64,000 nucleotides of DNA, from the NCBI GenBank assembly GCA_033032865.1, contig JAWHQI010000508.1, positions 362,001-426,000 of the forward strand. The letters are read 5' to 3'. Position numbers and translations under genes: made by a program. This stretch comes from Dactylorhiza incarnata. Taxonomy: Eukaryota; Streptophyta; Magnoliopsida; Asparagales; Orchidaceae. Positions 20,882 to 31,526 of the stretch are shown one piece after another. The notes beneath the pieces were generated by a model. The model did no database searches and was not told the DNA's origin. It worked only from the letters and a program-made list of their open reading frames with translations. Positions within the stretch are counted from its first letter, which is position 1. The number at the start of each line of letters is the position of its first letter.

Positions 20882-21575
20882 TCTATACACTACTAAAAAG
20901 AAATATGGATGGCAAGGTAAATAGGCTACGAAATTGAGACAAGGGGCAAATCTCCACCGTTTGATCTCAAATCAAATAATCATAGGGGCCTGCGAATATC
21001 CATTCTCCTAAAATTCTCAAATCTCCCTCGCAGCATTTCCCGTGCCCCCTCCCCTCCTTCCCGCCGCCCCATTTGGGCTGCCGCCGGCGTGAGGCCACAA
21101 GCAGGTTCGCCGGTCTCCGGTGAACCCGCCGGTGGTAGTACGACGGGGCTCCGGAAGGGCCACCGCCGGCGGTGGCCCTGCCCGTGAAGCCCAGATGGGG
21201 CGGCGGGAAGGAGGGGAGGGGCGCACGCGATTTTGCCGGCGGTGGCTCTGCCGGAGCCCCGCTGGACTACCCCCGGCAGGTTCGCCGGAGTCTGGCGAAC
21301 CTGCCGGTGGGTTCACGCCGCCTAGCCGGCGGCAGCCCAAAACGGGCAGCCGATGTTTTTTTTATAAATTTTTTTTCCTGTGTATTTTCCTTAAAAAAAA
21401 TTAATTAAAAAGGTTAATATAAAATTAAATGTAATATATAATATATATAAAAAATATATATATTAATAGCATTCCGGGGCGGGCGAATCCCGCCGGTGGC
21501 GGGCGAACCCGCCGGGGGCCCGGGTCGGGTGAATCCTGCCGGGGGCGGGCGCCGGAGGCCTGTGCCGTTCGACTC

Positions 21576-21576
<1 letters not shown>
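20882..21576 (+). mobile_element. Helitron-2: Helitron-like element
   Basis: Begins A|TCTATACACTACTAAAAAG in a TA run and ends GTTCGACTCG|T. The TCTATAC-ACTACTAAAA start is typical of plant Helitrons; the end is CTCG, as in Helitron-1. It carries a GC-rich body with CGCCGGCGGG-type palindromes and GGCGGGCGAA-type words near the end. No RepHel protein is encoded. The frames at 21017-21404 are GC-skew ORFs on both strands and I do not treat them as genes. Confidence 0.55.
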
Positions 21577-21606
<30 letters not shown>

Positions 21607-21915
21607 CAAGTTGAGAATTTTTTATTCTCCCTCCTCCCTAAATTTGTGACTTTCTACAAGTTGCAACTATGTGATCTCCATAGTCCAATTTGTAGGCGGA
21701 TGCTACAAATGAATCTTGCACATTAGAACGATTTTCTATTATTATTAGCTTTTATACAACTGTTATTATTATTTCTTGATTTTGACACTTGGCACTATGC
21801 CTGCCATTGAGCTTTCATACAACTGTTATTTATATATATATATAAGTTGAGAATTTTTTATTCTCCCTTCTCCCTAAACTTGTGACTTTCTACAAGTTGC
21901 AACTATGTGATCTCC

Positions 21916-22318
21916 TGTTACGGAACCACACGATGCCGAACCATCATGGCGCGTCTACACGCGTCGAGCACCCGTAACAGGCGGCACCACCCAGCCCGCG
22001 GATCAGACAACGGGTTAAATGCCTATAACAACATTTAATTCCTGTTATTTATTTCCCCTGTTTTTATTTCCTATTCCTGTTATTTATTTCCCTGTTATTT
22101 ATTTCCTAGTTTTGTAATTCCTATTTTGTTATTTCCCTATTTGATTATTTCCTTGTATTATTCGCCCCCCTTCTACTATAAAGGGGCAACGCTTGTACCT
22201 TGAATGATATGCCAGAAGAAATTGAGTTTTCCCATTCTTATTCTAATTTCCCTCTCTTCTTCTCCGTCTCCTTCCCGTCTCCTTCCCCTATCAGTCCTCC
22301 TCCGCCGGGTTTGCAACA
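21916..22318 (+). repeat. Gypsy-2 5' LTR
   Basis: Starts TGTTACGGAACCACACGATG, ends GGGTTTGCAACA. It has a TATA box (CTATAAAGGGG) near 22178 and several TCCTGTTATTTATTTCC repeats near 22050-22110. Confidence 0.93.
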
Positions 22319-22321
22319 AAC

Positions 22322-22339
22322 TGGTCCGACCTGCCGCTC
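22322..22339 (+). promoter_or_regulatory. Gypsy-2 probable primer-binding site, not the initiator-Met type
   Basis: TGGTCCGACCTGCCGCTC begins 3 nt after the LTR. It starts with the obligatory TGG but does not match the initiator-Met site used by most other elements in the window. The tRNA is unidentified. Confidence 0.45.
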
Positions 22340-22519
22340 CGCCCGCTGGTAACAGCCGCCGGATTCCTCACGATCATGATCCTCCGCTGCCCTAGCACTC
22401 GCGATCGTCAACCGTCGTCCAGACGCCGCTCCTCCGCCGTTCCGCGCTCCCTGCCGCTAGCGCTGCCTCTTCCCTACCGCTGTTCCGCGTCCCCAGCCGC
22501 TGTCCAGACGCCGACCGCC

Positions 22520-25500
22520 ATGGCCCCCGCAACCCGCCGCCAATCCGACGTTTCCGACACCGACACCCCCGACGACGATGTCCAGCGTCGCCTCGACACC
22601 CAGGACGCCCTCGTGGCGGCCATGCACGCCTCCATTCTCGCCCTCCACGCCAAGATCGACGCTCTCCAAACCACCGCCGCCTCCTTCGCTTCAGGATCGG
22701 CGGGCCCTACCTCCGGCGCCTCCATTCTCGGCGCGCCGCCCCAACCCCACACTGGGGAGCCTGTGGCACTACCTCCGCCAGACCGCCCTACCCAAGCCCT
22801 GGATCTCCCCACCTTTGCTGGAGTGGACCCAATAGGGTGGATTGCCAAGGCTGAGCAATATTTCGATCTTCACCAAACACCCGAGAGGGACAAGGTCTCT
22901 ACTGCGGCCATCGGCCTTGACGGATCAGCCCTTCATTGGGCCCGGTGGCTCCGACAGACTAATCCAATGATTTCTTGGCCGGAAATCAAACAGGAGATCA
23001 TTAGTCGCTATGACAACCGCAATTCTGGATCCGCAGTCGAACGAGTACGACAAACGGGCACTTTGGACGATTACATTGACGAGTTCGTGGCCCTCGTCAC
23101 TCACGTCCCGGGCCTTCCACCAGATCACTACCTGGCCTTCTTCATGCAGGGCCTCAAGCCCCACATCCGGTCTCGGCTCCGCACCCATCATCCCCAAACA
23201 GTTTCGGAGGCCCTCGACATGGGCCGACTGGTGGAGGCGGACCTGACGCATCGTTCCCCGCCGATGGTCGGCGGTCCCCTTACAGGGGGCCGACCGTGGC
23301 GCGCCGCTCCTACGGAAGCACCTAATCCGCGACTCCCTCCCGGCGGCCGACCAAGCCGGCCCAACCCGCCGCAATGTTTCTCCAACCACGAGCTCGACGA
23401 CCTCCGCCGCAAAGGACTATGCTTTCGCTGCCGCCAACCCTACTCCCCTACGCACGTCTGCGCGGTCAAGGAATTTCGTGCCATCATTGGCGATTTTGAA
23501 CCGGAGATTACCTTGGCAGATTTTGAGGAACTCGAGATTTCCACGGAAGACGCCACCGAGGCCACGGCCGATGCCAACTTTCACTGCTTGGAGCTTCCGT
23601 GCTTTTCCGTAGGCGGCATTTCAGGACCGCAAACCATGAAGCTGTCCGGCAAGTTAGGAGAACACTACATCGTCATCATGATAGACAGCGGAGCCAGTCA
23701 TAATTTTCTCTCCTCCCACCTTGCCCGACAACTCCACCTCCCAATGGAACCCGCTCCGGACTTCACAGTTAGTTTGGGCGATGGGCGGTGCCGCGCAGTC
23801 CAAGGCCGTTGTCCGGCCGTCTCGCTCTCGGTGGGCCCTTATTCGCTGACGACGGACTTCTACGTCTTCGGCCTTGTCGGAGTTGACGCCATCTTGGGCG
23901 TAGCATGGCTTTGCACGCTGGGCGACGTGCGCGTCAATTGGAAAAATATGACGATGCACTTCTTTCAGGACAACCAGGAGCGTTGCCTGGTGGGTGGTGC
24001 TGCATTGCTTCGCTCCCCAGTTTCCATCTGCACCATTCAGAGGACCACCGACTTCGAATTTTCGGCGTGGCTCTGGTCCATCTCGGACACCGGGCCGCCG
24101 ACCTCCCCTACTCCTCCGGTCCTAGAGGGCCTCCTGACAGAGTTTGCAGATCTCTTTACTGAACCCTCCGGGTTACCCCCAGCTCGCCACGATGATCACG
24201 CCATTCCTCTTCAGCCCGGCGTTCCGCGGTATCTGTCCGCCCATACCGCTACGGGCACGTACAGAAGGACGAGATCGAGAGGCTGGTTCGCGACATGCTC
24301 ACGGGGGGCCTTATTCGACCTAGCGCGAGTCCTTTCTCCAGCCCGGTCCTCTTGGTCAGGAAGAAAGACGGTAGCTGGCGTTTTTGTGTGGACTATCGGG
24401 AGCTCAATAAGGCAACCGTCCCCGACAAGTACCCGATTCCAGTTATTCAGGAACTTTTGGACGAGCTCCATGCCGCGACTTTCTTCACCAAATTGGACCT
24501 CCGCGCTGGCAACCACCAGATCCGCGTTCGACCGGCCGACGTCGCCAAGACAGCCTTCCGGACTCATGATGGACACTACGAGTTCTTGGTTATGTCATTC
24601 GGCTTGACCAACGCGCCCGCCACATTCCAAGCCACAATGAATGACATTTTCCGCCCGGTACTTGCCAACATATACTCGTTTTTTTTTATGACATATTGGT
24701 CTACAGTTCTTCTTGGCAGGAGCACCTCCAGCACGTCCGTCAAACGTTGACCACCCTGCGACGGCACCATCTGAAGCTCCATACAACAAAGTGTTCTTTT
24801 GGGGTCCCAGAGGTGTGCTATCTGGGGCACACCATCTCCACGCCAGGGGTTGCAATGGACAAGGACAAGATCGAGGCGGTCCTCCAATGGCCGACTCCCT
24901 CATCCCTCCGCGATGTCCGCGGATTTTTGGGACTAACAGGATACTACCGTCGCTTCATTCAGGGGTACGGCACGTTGGCCCGACCCCTAACCCAGTTGCT
25001 GAAGAAAACGGCCGAAGGCCCATTTGAGTGGTCGGCGGCGGCATCCGCCGCATTTATCGCGCTGCAGCAAGCCCTGGTCCACGCTCCGGTTTTGGCTATG
25101 CCAGATTTCTCTCAGCCATTCATTGTCGAGTGCGATGCGTCGGGCGTCGGCATAGGAGCCGTACTTATGCAGGCCGGTCGCCTCGTGGCCTATTTCAGTC
25201 GGTCTTTTTCTGATACCATCCGGAGCCGCTCCGCCTATGAGAACGAGCTAATGGGCCTCTTCCTCGCAGTCCAGCACTGGCGTCCTTACCTCCCGGGCCG
25301 ACGGTTCGTGGTTCGCACCGACCACCACAGCCTCCGTTACCTACTACAGCAGAAGATTGCTACACCCGCCCAACAGGTTTGGGTAGCTAAGCTACTAGGC
25401 TACGATTTCAGCATCGAGTTCCGGCCAGGAAAGACCAATCGGGCGGCGGACGCCCTCTCCCGCAACCCCATACTTGCAGCCATCTCTCGCCCGATCTGGG

Positions 25501-27057
25501 AGGATGTGGATGTCCTTCAGCGGGAAGTAGAAGCAGACCCGGTACTCAACGAGATTCGAACGACACTCATCTCAGACGCCACAAGCCGCCCATCTTACTC
25601 CCTGGTCAACGGGCGCCTCTTCTTCAAGGGCCGCTTCGTACTCGCCCTTTCCTCTCCTAGCATTGCACGACTATTGGCTGAGTTTCACGCAACTCCGACG
25701 GGGGGACACGCCGGAGCCTATCTGACGTATCGACGGATCGTCGCCTCCCTCTACTGGCCTCACATGTTTAGACAGGTCAAGTCCTTCGTCGCCGCCTGCC
25801 TCGTCTGCCAGAAAGCCAAATATGAGGCCATGTTCCCGGGCGGCCTCCTGCAGCCCCTTCCGATTCCAGACCGCATTTGGGACGACATCGCCATGGATTT
25901 CATCACGAGGCTGCCCCGCTCTCAGGGATACGACTGCATCTTAGTCGTGGTGGATCGCCTCTCGAAGTATGGCCATTTCATCCCTCTTCGCCACCCATAC
26001 ACTGCAGCCTCCGTCGCTGACAGCTTCATCCACGGGATTGTGCGTCTCCATGGGTTTCCCAGGTCGATCGTCAGCGACTGCGACCCACTTTTTCTGAGTA
26101 CCTTCTGGACTACAATATTCCGACTTCAGGGCACTCGTCTGCGAATGAGCACAACATACCATCCGCAGACTGACGGTCAGTCGGAAGTCCTTAACCGGTG
26201 TTTGGAGACTTATCTCCGCTGCTTCGTAGGCGAGCAACCTCGCGGCTGGGCCAAATGGCTAGGGTGGGCCGAGTATTCTTACAATACCGCCTACCACCAG
26301 GCAGCCGGAATCACTCCGTTCGAGGCCGTTTATGGCCGCCCTCCACCATCCATTGTCCGCCACCTTCCGGGTGAATGTCAGGTAGAAAGCTTGGCCTCCG
26401 CACTCCAAGACAGAGACATCATGTTAGATCACTTGAAGCACCACCTCCAGCGGGCCCAACAGAAGATGTTGTCCTTCGCCAACAGAAAACGACGGGAGCT
26501 CACCTTCGGGGTAGGGGAAAAGGTCTTCATCAAACTCCACCCCTACCGACAACTCTCGGTGGCCCGCCGACCTTGTCCAAAATTGGCACCACGATTCTTC
26601 GGTCCCTTCGAGATCATCGCACGCATAGGGGCGGTCGCCTACCGCCTTCGCCTCCCGGACGGGAGCCCATCCACCCGGTCTTCCATGTCTCACAGCTTCG
26701 GCGCTTGGTAGGAGAGCACACCACCACGGATCACATTCCGGCCGACCTCGATCTTGCGGGTGAGGCGCCCTACTATCGAGCCGCGATTCTCGACCATCGA
26801 CAGCGTACCACGGGGGACCATACATCGGAGGAAATCTGGTTGCTTGGATCGGGCGAGCCGACTCGGACGCGACATGGCTGCCCCAAGACGACTTTCGCCG
26901 CCAGTTCGCCGACTATTGTCTTGAGGACAAGACACATTTTCCAGACGGCGGCATTGTTACGGAACCACACGATGCCGAGCCATCATGGCGCGTCTACGCG
27001 CGTCGAGCACCCGTAACAGGCGGCACCACCCAGCCCGCGGATCAGACAACGGGTTAA
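22520..27057 (+). pseudogene. Gypsy-2 gag-pol with chromodomain
   Basis: The start is ATG 22520; the frame is open earlier, but upstream text is leader-like. Gag, then a knuckle variant CFRCRQPYSPTHVC (about 23420), protease MIDSGASHNFLSS (about 23680), RT ([30 protein letters not shown]), RNase H ([24 protein letters not shown]), integrase ([26 protein letters not shown]) and a chromodomain-like end (LVAWIGRADSDATWLP). Frameshifts fall near 24230, 24688, 26665 and 26830. The one near 24688 is a one-base loss inside the first Asp codon of the catalytic F-x-D-D motif. The final frame stops at 27055-27057, inside the 3' LTR. Confidence 0.92.
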
Positions 27058-27357
27058 ATGCCTATCACAGCATTTAATTCCTGTTATTTATTTCCCCTAT
27101 TTTTATTTCCTATTCCTGTTATTTATTTCCCTGTTATTTATTTCCTAGTTTTGTAATTTCTATTTTGTTATTTCCCTATTTGGTTATTTCCTTGTATTAT
27201 TCGCCCCCCTTCTACTATAAAGGGGCAACGCTTGTACCTTGAATGATATGCCCGAAGAAATTGAGTTTTCCCCTTCTTATTCTAATTTCCCTCTCTTCTT
27301 CTCCGTCTCCTTCATGTCTCCTTCCCCTATCAGTCCTCCTCCGCCGGGTTTGCAACA
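26955..27357 (+). repeat. Gypsy-2 3' LTR
   Basis: Same length and ends as the 5' LTR. The last about 34 codons of the polyprotein frame lie in it; the 5' LTR keeps the same open frame. Confidence 0.93.
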
Positions 27358-27514
27358 TCTCCATAGTCCAATTTGTGGGCGGTTGCTACAAATGAATCTT
27401 GCACATTAGAACGATTTTCTGTTATTATTAGCTTTTATACAATTGTTAGTTATTCTATGTATTATTAACTAGAACTTTTGAATCCATGATTCTATCAATT
27501 GTAAGATCTTTAGT

Positions 27515-27875
27515 GTAACGCCCCGGTCAACTATGGGTGCGCTACAGGTCTGCAGACCAGTGACCCTAGCCCATCTCCACGGATCTGATTGGTCGTAGCC
27601 GCTAATTACAATGGCGGGTTGTTGAGGCTGGGTCTTGAACACCAGACCTCCTTGATAAGGGAGCTCTAAACTAGTCCTCATCACCAATTGAGCTGAGTTG
27701 AGCTGGTGATGAGGATTAGTTTAGAGCTCTCTTATCTAGGAGGTATGAGGTTTTAGCCCCAGCCTCAACAACCCGCCATTGGAATTAGCGGTTGCGACCA
27801 ATCAGATTCGTGAAGATGGGTTGGGGTCACTGGTCTGCAGACCTGTAGCGCACCCACAGTAGACCGGGGCGTTAC
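27515..27875. repeat. Inverted pair of tRNA-like SINE arms, copy 1
   Basis: A 361-bp near-palindrome from GTAACGCCCCGGTC to its complement, arms of about 175 bp, centre near 27695. The left arm read on the minus strand has a box-A-like AGCTCAATTGGTGATGAGG and a box-B-like GTTCAAGACC at the spacing of a tRNA promoter; the right arm has the same layout on the plus strand with a degenerate B box. This suggests two SINE copies head to head. RNA from it would fold into a long hairpin. Confidence 0.65.
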
Positions 27876-27983
27876 ATATAGTCTCTCGAACCCCCGTAGA
27901 CAGTGGCCGAATTTGGATTTTCGTTAAGCTCCGAGCCTCCGACACAAAAAGTTAAAATTAAAACTCACAACTGCTATTAGCTC

Positions 27984-28618
27984 TGAGACAAGGGGCAAAT
28001 CTCCACCGTTTGATCTCAAATCAAATAATCATAGGGGCCTGCGAATATCCATTCTCCTAAAATTCTCAAATCTCCCTCCCAGCATTTCCCGTGCCCCCTC
28101 CCCTCCTTCTTCCTGCCGCCCCATTTGGGCTGCCGCCGGCGTGAGGCCACAAGCAGGTTCGCAAGTCTCCGGTGAACCTGCTGGTGGTAGTACGGCGGGG
28201 CTCCGGCAGTGGCCCTGCCCGTGAAGCCCAGATGGGGCGGCGGGAAGGAGGGGAGGGGCGCACACGATTTTGCCGGCGGTGGCTCTGCCGGAGCCCCACC
28301 GGACTGCCCCCGACAGGTTCGCCGGAGTCTGGCGAACCTGCCGGTGGGTTCACGCCGCCTAGCTGGCGGTGACAACCCAAAACGGCCAGCCGATGTTTTG
28401 TTTTATAAATTTTTTTTCCTGTGTCTTTTCCTTATAAAAAAATTAATTAAAAAAGTTAATATAAAATTAAATGTAATATATAAAAAAATAATATATATCA
28501 ATAGCATTCCGGGTCGGGCGAAGCCCGCCGGGGGCCCGGGTCGGGTGAATCCTGCCGGGGGCGGGCGAAGCCCGCCGATGGCACTCACGTAGGGCCGGAG
28601 GCCTGTGCCGTTCGACTC

Positions 28619-28619
<1 letters not shown>
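27984..28619 (+). mobile_element. Helitron-3: second copy of the Helitron-2 body, 5' truncated
   Basis: Matches Helitron-2 from GAGACAAGGGGCAAATC to GTTCGACTCG|T but lacks its first 54 bp, because the breakpoint of the tandem duplication lies inside the element. It keeps more of the GC-rich hairpin region (CGGGCGAAGCCCGCCG twice) than Helitron-2. Confidence 0.6.
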
Positions 28620-28663
<44 letters not shown>

Positions 28664-29202
28664 TGGAGAATTTTTTATTCTCCCTCCTCCCTAAACTTGT
28701 GACTTTCTACAAGTTGCAACTATGTGATCTCCATAGTCCAATTTGTGGGCGGATGCTACAAATGAATCTTGCACATTAGAACGATTTTCTGTTATTATTA
28801 GCTGTTATACAACTGTTATTATTATTTCTTGATTTTGACACTTGGCACTATGCCTGCCATTGAGTTTTTATTCAACTGTTATATATATATATATATATAT
28901 AAGTTGAGAATTTTTTATTCTCCCTTCTCCCTAAACTTGTGACTTTCTACAAGTTGCAACTATGTGATCTCCATAGTCCAATTTGTGGGCGGTTGCTACA
29001 AATGAATCTTGCACATTAGAACGATTTTCTGTTATTATTAGCTTTTATACAACTGTTATTATTATTTCTTGATTTTGACACTTGGCACTATGCCTACCAT
29101 TGATCTTTTCCTTTTACTTGCTATATATATTGCTCTGTTATTCAATGTATTATTAACTAGAACTTTTGAATCCATGATTCTATCAATTGTAAGATCTTTA
29201 GT
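28620..29202 (+). repeat. Chimeric LTR-tail array, second set
   Basis: Two full units of the type described at 21577, starting near 28640 and 28880, each introduced by a TA run. The second continues into TTCTTGATTTTGACACTTGG and AATGTATTATTAACTAGAAC sequence before the SINE pair; part of this is deleted in the first set. Confidence 0.7.
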
Positions 29203-29563
29203 GTAACGCCCCGGTCTACTATGGGTGTGCTACAGGTCTGCAGACCAGTGACCCTAGCCCATCTCCACGGATCTGATTGGTCGTAGCCGCTAATTACAAT
29301 GGCGGGTTGTTGAAGCTGGGTCTTGAACCCCAGACCTCCTTGATAAGGGAGCTCTAAACTAGTCCTCATCACCAATTGAGCTGAGTTGAGCTGGTGATGA
29401 GGATTAGTTTAGAGCTCTCTTATCTAGGAGGTATGAGGTCTTAGCCCCAGCCTCAACAACCCGCCATTGGAATTAGCGGTTGCGACCAATCAGATTCGTG
29501 AAGATGGGTTGGGGTCACTAGTCTGCAGACCTGTAGCGCACCCACAGTAGACCGGGGCGTTAC
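29203..29563. repeat. Inverted pair of tRNA-like SINE arms, copy 2
   Basis: Same 361-bp palindrome as 27515-27875 with only a few substitutions (for example GGTCTACTATGGGTGTGC against GGTCAACTATGGGTGCGC). Duplicated with its surroundings. Confidence 0.65.
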
Positions 29564-29672
29564 GTATAGTCTCTCGAACCCCCGTAGACAGTGGCCGAAT
29601 TTGGATTTTCGTTAAGCTCCGAGCCTCCGACACAAAAAGTTAAAATTAAAACTCACAACTGCTATTAGCTCT

Positions 29673-31415
29673 AAGACGAGCAACTGACAACTGATACAAG
29701 ATTTATGATATTGAAATCACAATTATGGGGTGTTTCTTTCTATCCTAAAAATTACTCTGCTGATTGATTCATAAAGTTACTTAGAAGCTTTTTATAAAAC
29801 ACCTAAAATACAAATGAAGGTAAAAGTTTGAGAGAACCTCATTGATTCGTTTCATAATATTTTCTGTGAAAGAAAGGAATAGAAAACCGAATTGAGTAAA
29901 AGGAATGGAAGAAAATTGATTGATTAAATGAAGAGAACAGCAAAATCAGTGAGTTCATATTGCAGAAATTGATAATTGCAGGAATCTTTTAGTATTATTA
30001 CAGGAAAAAAACGCAAAAAGTAAGGGAATGGTAGAACGAACGGAATCAGGAACGGCTTTTCTTCGTTCAAAACGGACGCTCTGTAAAAACTCCCGGCCAC
30101 AGAGAATCAAAACAATACAAATACGAAAATACAAATCTTAAAGCATTCATCTAGAATACCAAACGTGCCCAAAATGCAATGCCTCTCCCCTGTTCTGACA
30201 TACGCTGCAAGAAAATAGAAACAAGACATGGACAAATCCTTTCATTAATGGAGATGGGAGTATGCGCCAAAAGTTTTAGGCTGTCTAGCCTGGGGCAGTA
30301 GGACAAGTTTTGGACATATCAGGCATTTCCCCCCCCAAAAATACACCCGGGCACTTGCCCAGGTGTGTCTATACATGGGTCCGCCTATGCCCGTAGAACC
30401 TACCCTACGTCACAAAGTCAAGTCTACCTGAACTTGTAAGTTCATTGCTTAAGATTTGTGAATTCGTCATAATGGATCTTGGTCAGAATCCGACATTTTT
30501 CTTAGATTTGAAATCTATTTGCTGTTTGTCTAGTGGGAATAAAGATTTGGAAGATGAACAGACTACTAATTCATTGTGCTAAATGCCAAAAAATGAATTT
30601 TGGACTACATCAGCAGTAGTGGACGCAACCTGACCACATATTTATTCTTTGATTAAAGTAAGAAATTTTGATTGGATTAGCACTCCTTTAAAAACTAAAG
30701 AAGGTTAGCTTGATTGGTTTTTTTATTTGATGATATTTTTCACTTGGAAAGTTGCAATTATGGCGACGATGTTGTATTAATTTGAGTGTTGTACAATATA
30801 AAAAATTGTTGATGTCTAAATTAAGTGGGTGACGTAAATGAAAATGCTAAGATGAATGCAGTGCATAAGTAGAAAATATAAATTGAGGAATGATTCTATT
30901 AGAGAAAAAAATGAGAATTATATCTATCGAAGATAAGATAATAGGAAATATACTCATTTTGTCTGAACATTTGTGTACTGAAACTTGAAAATGCACCAAT
31001 TTGACAAAATATAGTTAGTGTATTGAAATTGCGTTGTTCATTTAATACTGCAAATAACAATCAATAGGAATGAATGAAAATCAATCCGAATGAATGAAAA
31101 ACGAGAATTTGGCCAGGCATGATAAGGCTCTTGATGGCGGTTATGTTTTTTTTTTTCACTTGAAAGAAAATAGTGACTACATGTTCTTTTAACTATCAAG
31201 AACATGCATACTGATTTTGCCAGCTATTGCTAGCCAATGACTTATATGCCTTACTCTAATATTTTAAGGGGTTGTAATGGGCTCAGTTTTTTAGTGGCAT
31301 TTGCATGTTGCTTTATTAAAAGTTGTTATTCAGATGTTAATTATTATTATTATCTGTTGTCTTAATCATTGGATTCCAATTATGTTTCATTGCTCTGATG
31401 TCAATTATGTTGCAG
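29673..31415 (+). other. AT-rich single-copy-looking stretch upstream of the kinase exon
   Basis: No ORF, LTR or repeat recognised. Base composition and long T-rich runs towards 31415 are intron-like. The first CDKE exon, with the Gly-rich loop, was looked for and not found. Confidence 0.4.
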
Positions 31416-31526
31416 TTGTTGCGGGAGATTTCACAAGAGAATGTTGTGAAACTTGTTAATGTACACATCAACCATGCTGACATGTCACTGTATCTGGCAT
31501 TTGACTTTGCTGAACATGACCTATAT
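31416..31526 (+). CDS. Single exon of a CDKE/CDK8-type cyclin-dependent kinase
   Basis: The 111-bp segment encodes 37 residues including [18 protein letters not shown] and EHDLY, the stretch after the C-helix of plant CDKE (CDK8 orthologue, the kinase of the Mediator CDK module). It is preceded by a T-rich tract and TGCAG and followed by GTACGT, so both splice sites are intact and the phase is 0 on each side. No stop or frameshift is present. The next exon (EIIRHHRD-type text with the catalytic HRD loop) is not found before Element C begins at 32294. It may be one exon of a gene with very large introns, or a captured or relict fragment; the sequence here cannot decide. Confidence 0.75.

Larger units (their letters stand above)
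14934..21658 (+). mobile_element. Copia-2: TRIM-like short LTR element, interrupted
   Basis: It is flanked by the target duplication AGTTG (14929-14933 and 21659-21663). The first LTR is 213 bp and the internal part only about 450 bp, so it is a non-autonomous element of TRIM type. Its 3' LTR was later split in the TA run by Copia-3 and Helitron-2. The interior carries an inverted copia integrase scrap and a forward RNase H tail. Confidence 0.75.
15600..21658 (+). repeat. Copia-2 3' LTR, in two or three pieces
   Basis: 15600-15757 matches the start of the 5' LTR (TGAATAAATGCCCATAATAT, with TATA near 15712). Copia-3 follows. The LTR end (AAGTTGAGAATTTTTTATTC to TTTCTACA) reappears at about 21608-21658 after Copia-3 and Helitron-2. 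Confidence 0.65.
21916..27357 (+). mobile_element. Gypsy-2: Reina-like chromovirus
   Basis: Two 403-bp LTRs, target duplication TCTCC (21911-21915 and 27358-27362) and a full gag-pol with chromodomain. By eye the LTRs differ at about 11 positions, roughly 97 percent identity, which makes it one of the younger insertions here. RT and chromodomain motifs look Reina-like. Four frameshifts break the single long frame. Confidence 0.93.
21577..27514 (+). repeat. Chimeric LTR-tail array, first set (split by Gypsy-2)
   Basis: A unit of about 250 bp has the order TA run, TRIM LTR end (AAGTTGAGAATTTTTTATTC to TTTCTACA), copia pol tail (AGTTGCAACTATGTGATCTC), and the start of the Copia-H LTR (GCTACAAATGAATCTTGCAC to CATTGAGCTTT). 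Units start near 21585 and 21830. The second is cut at 21915 and resumes at 27358 with CTCCATAGTCCAATTTG. Confidence 0.7.
20936..29672 (+). repeat. Tandem segmental duplication (copy 1 interrupted by Gypsy-2)
   Basis: Copy 1 runs 20936-27983 and copy 2 27984-29672. Both start GAGACAAGGGGCAAATCTCC and end AACTGCTATTAGCTCT. With Gypsy-2 removed, copy 1 is about 1.6 kb and copy 2 about 1.69 kb; copy 1 lacks about 90 bp near 27450. Each contains the Helitron body, two chimeric LTR units and the inverted SINE pair. Gypsy-2 is absent from copy 2, so it inserted after the duplication. Confidence 0.8.

Noticed and set aside
21017..21408. GC-rich ORFs on both strands in Helitron-2, repeated at 28016-28592
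   Set aside because: Open frames come from GC-rich palindromes; the second copy has indels that are not multiples of 3, which argues against coding.
27515..27875. A true tRNA gene in the palindrome
   Set aside because: Only A- and B-box-like words are present; no cloverleaf with a proper anticodon arm and acceptor stem is visible.
29673..31415. Upstream exons of the CDKE gene
   Set aside because: Searched for the Gly-rich loop and the invariant Lys region on the plus strand and found nothing convincing.
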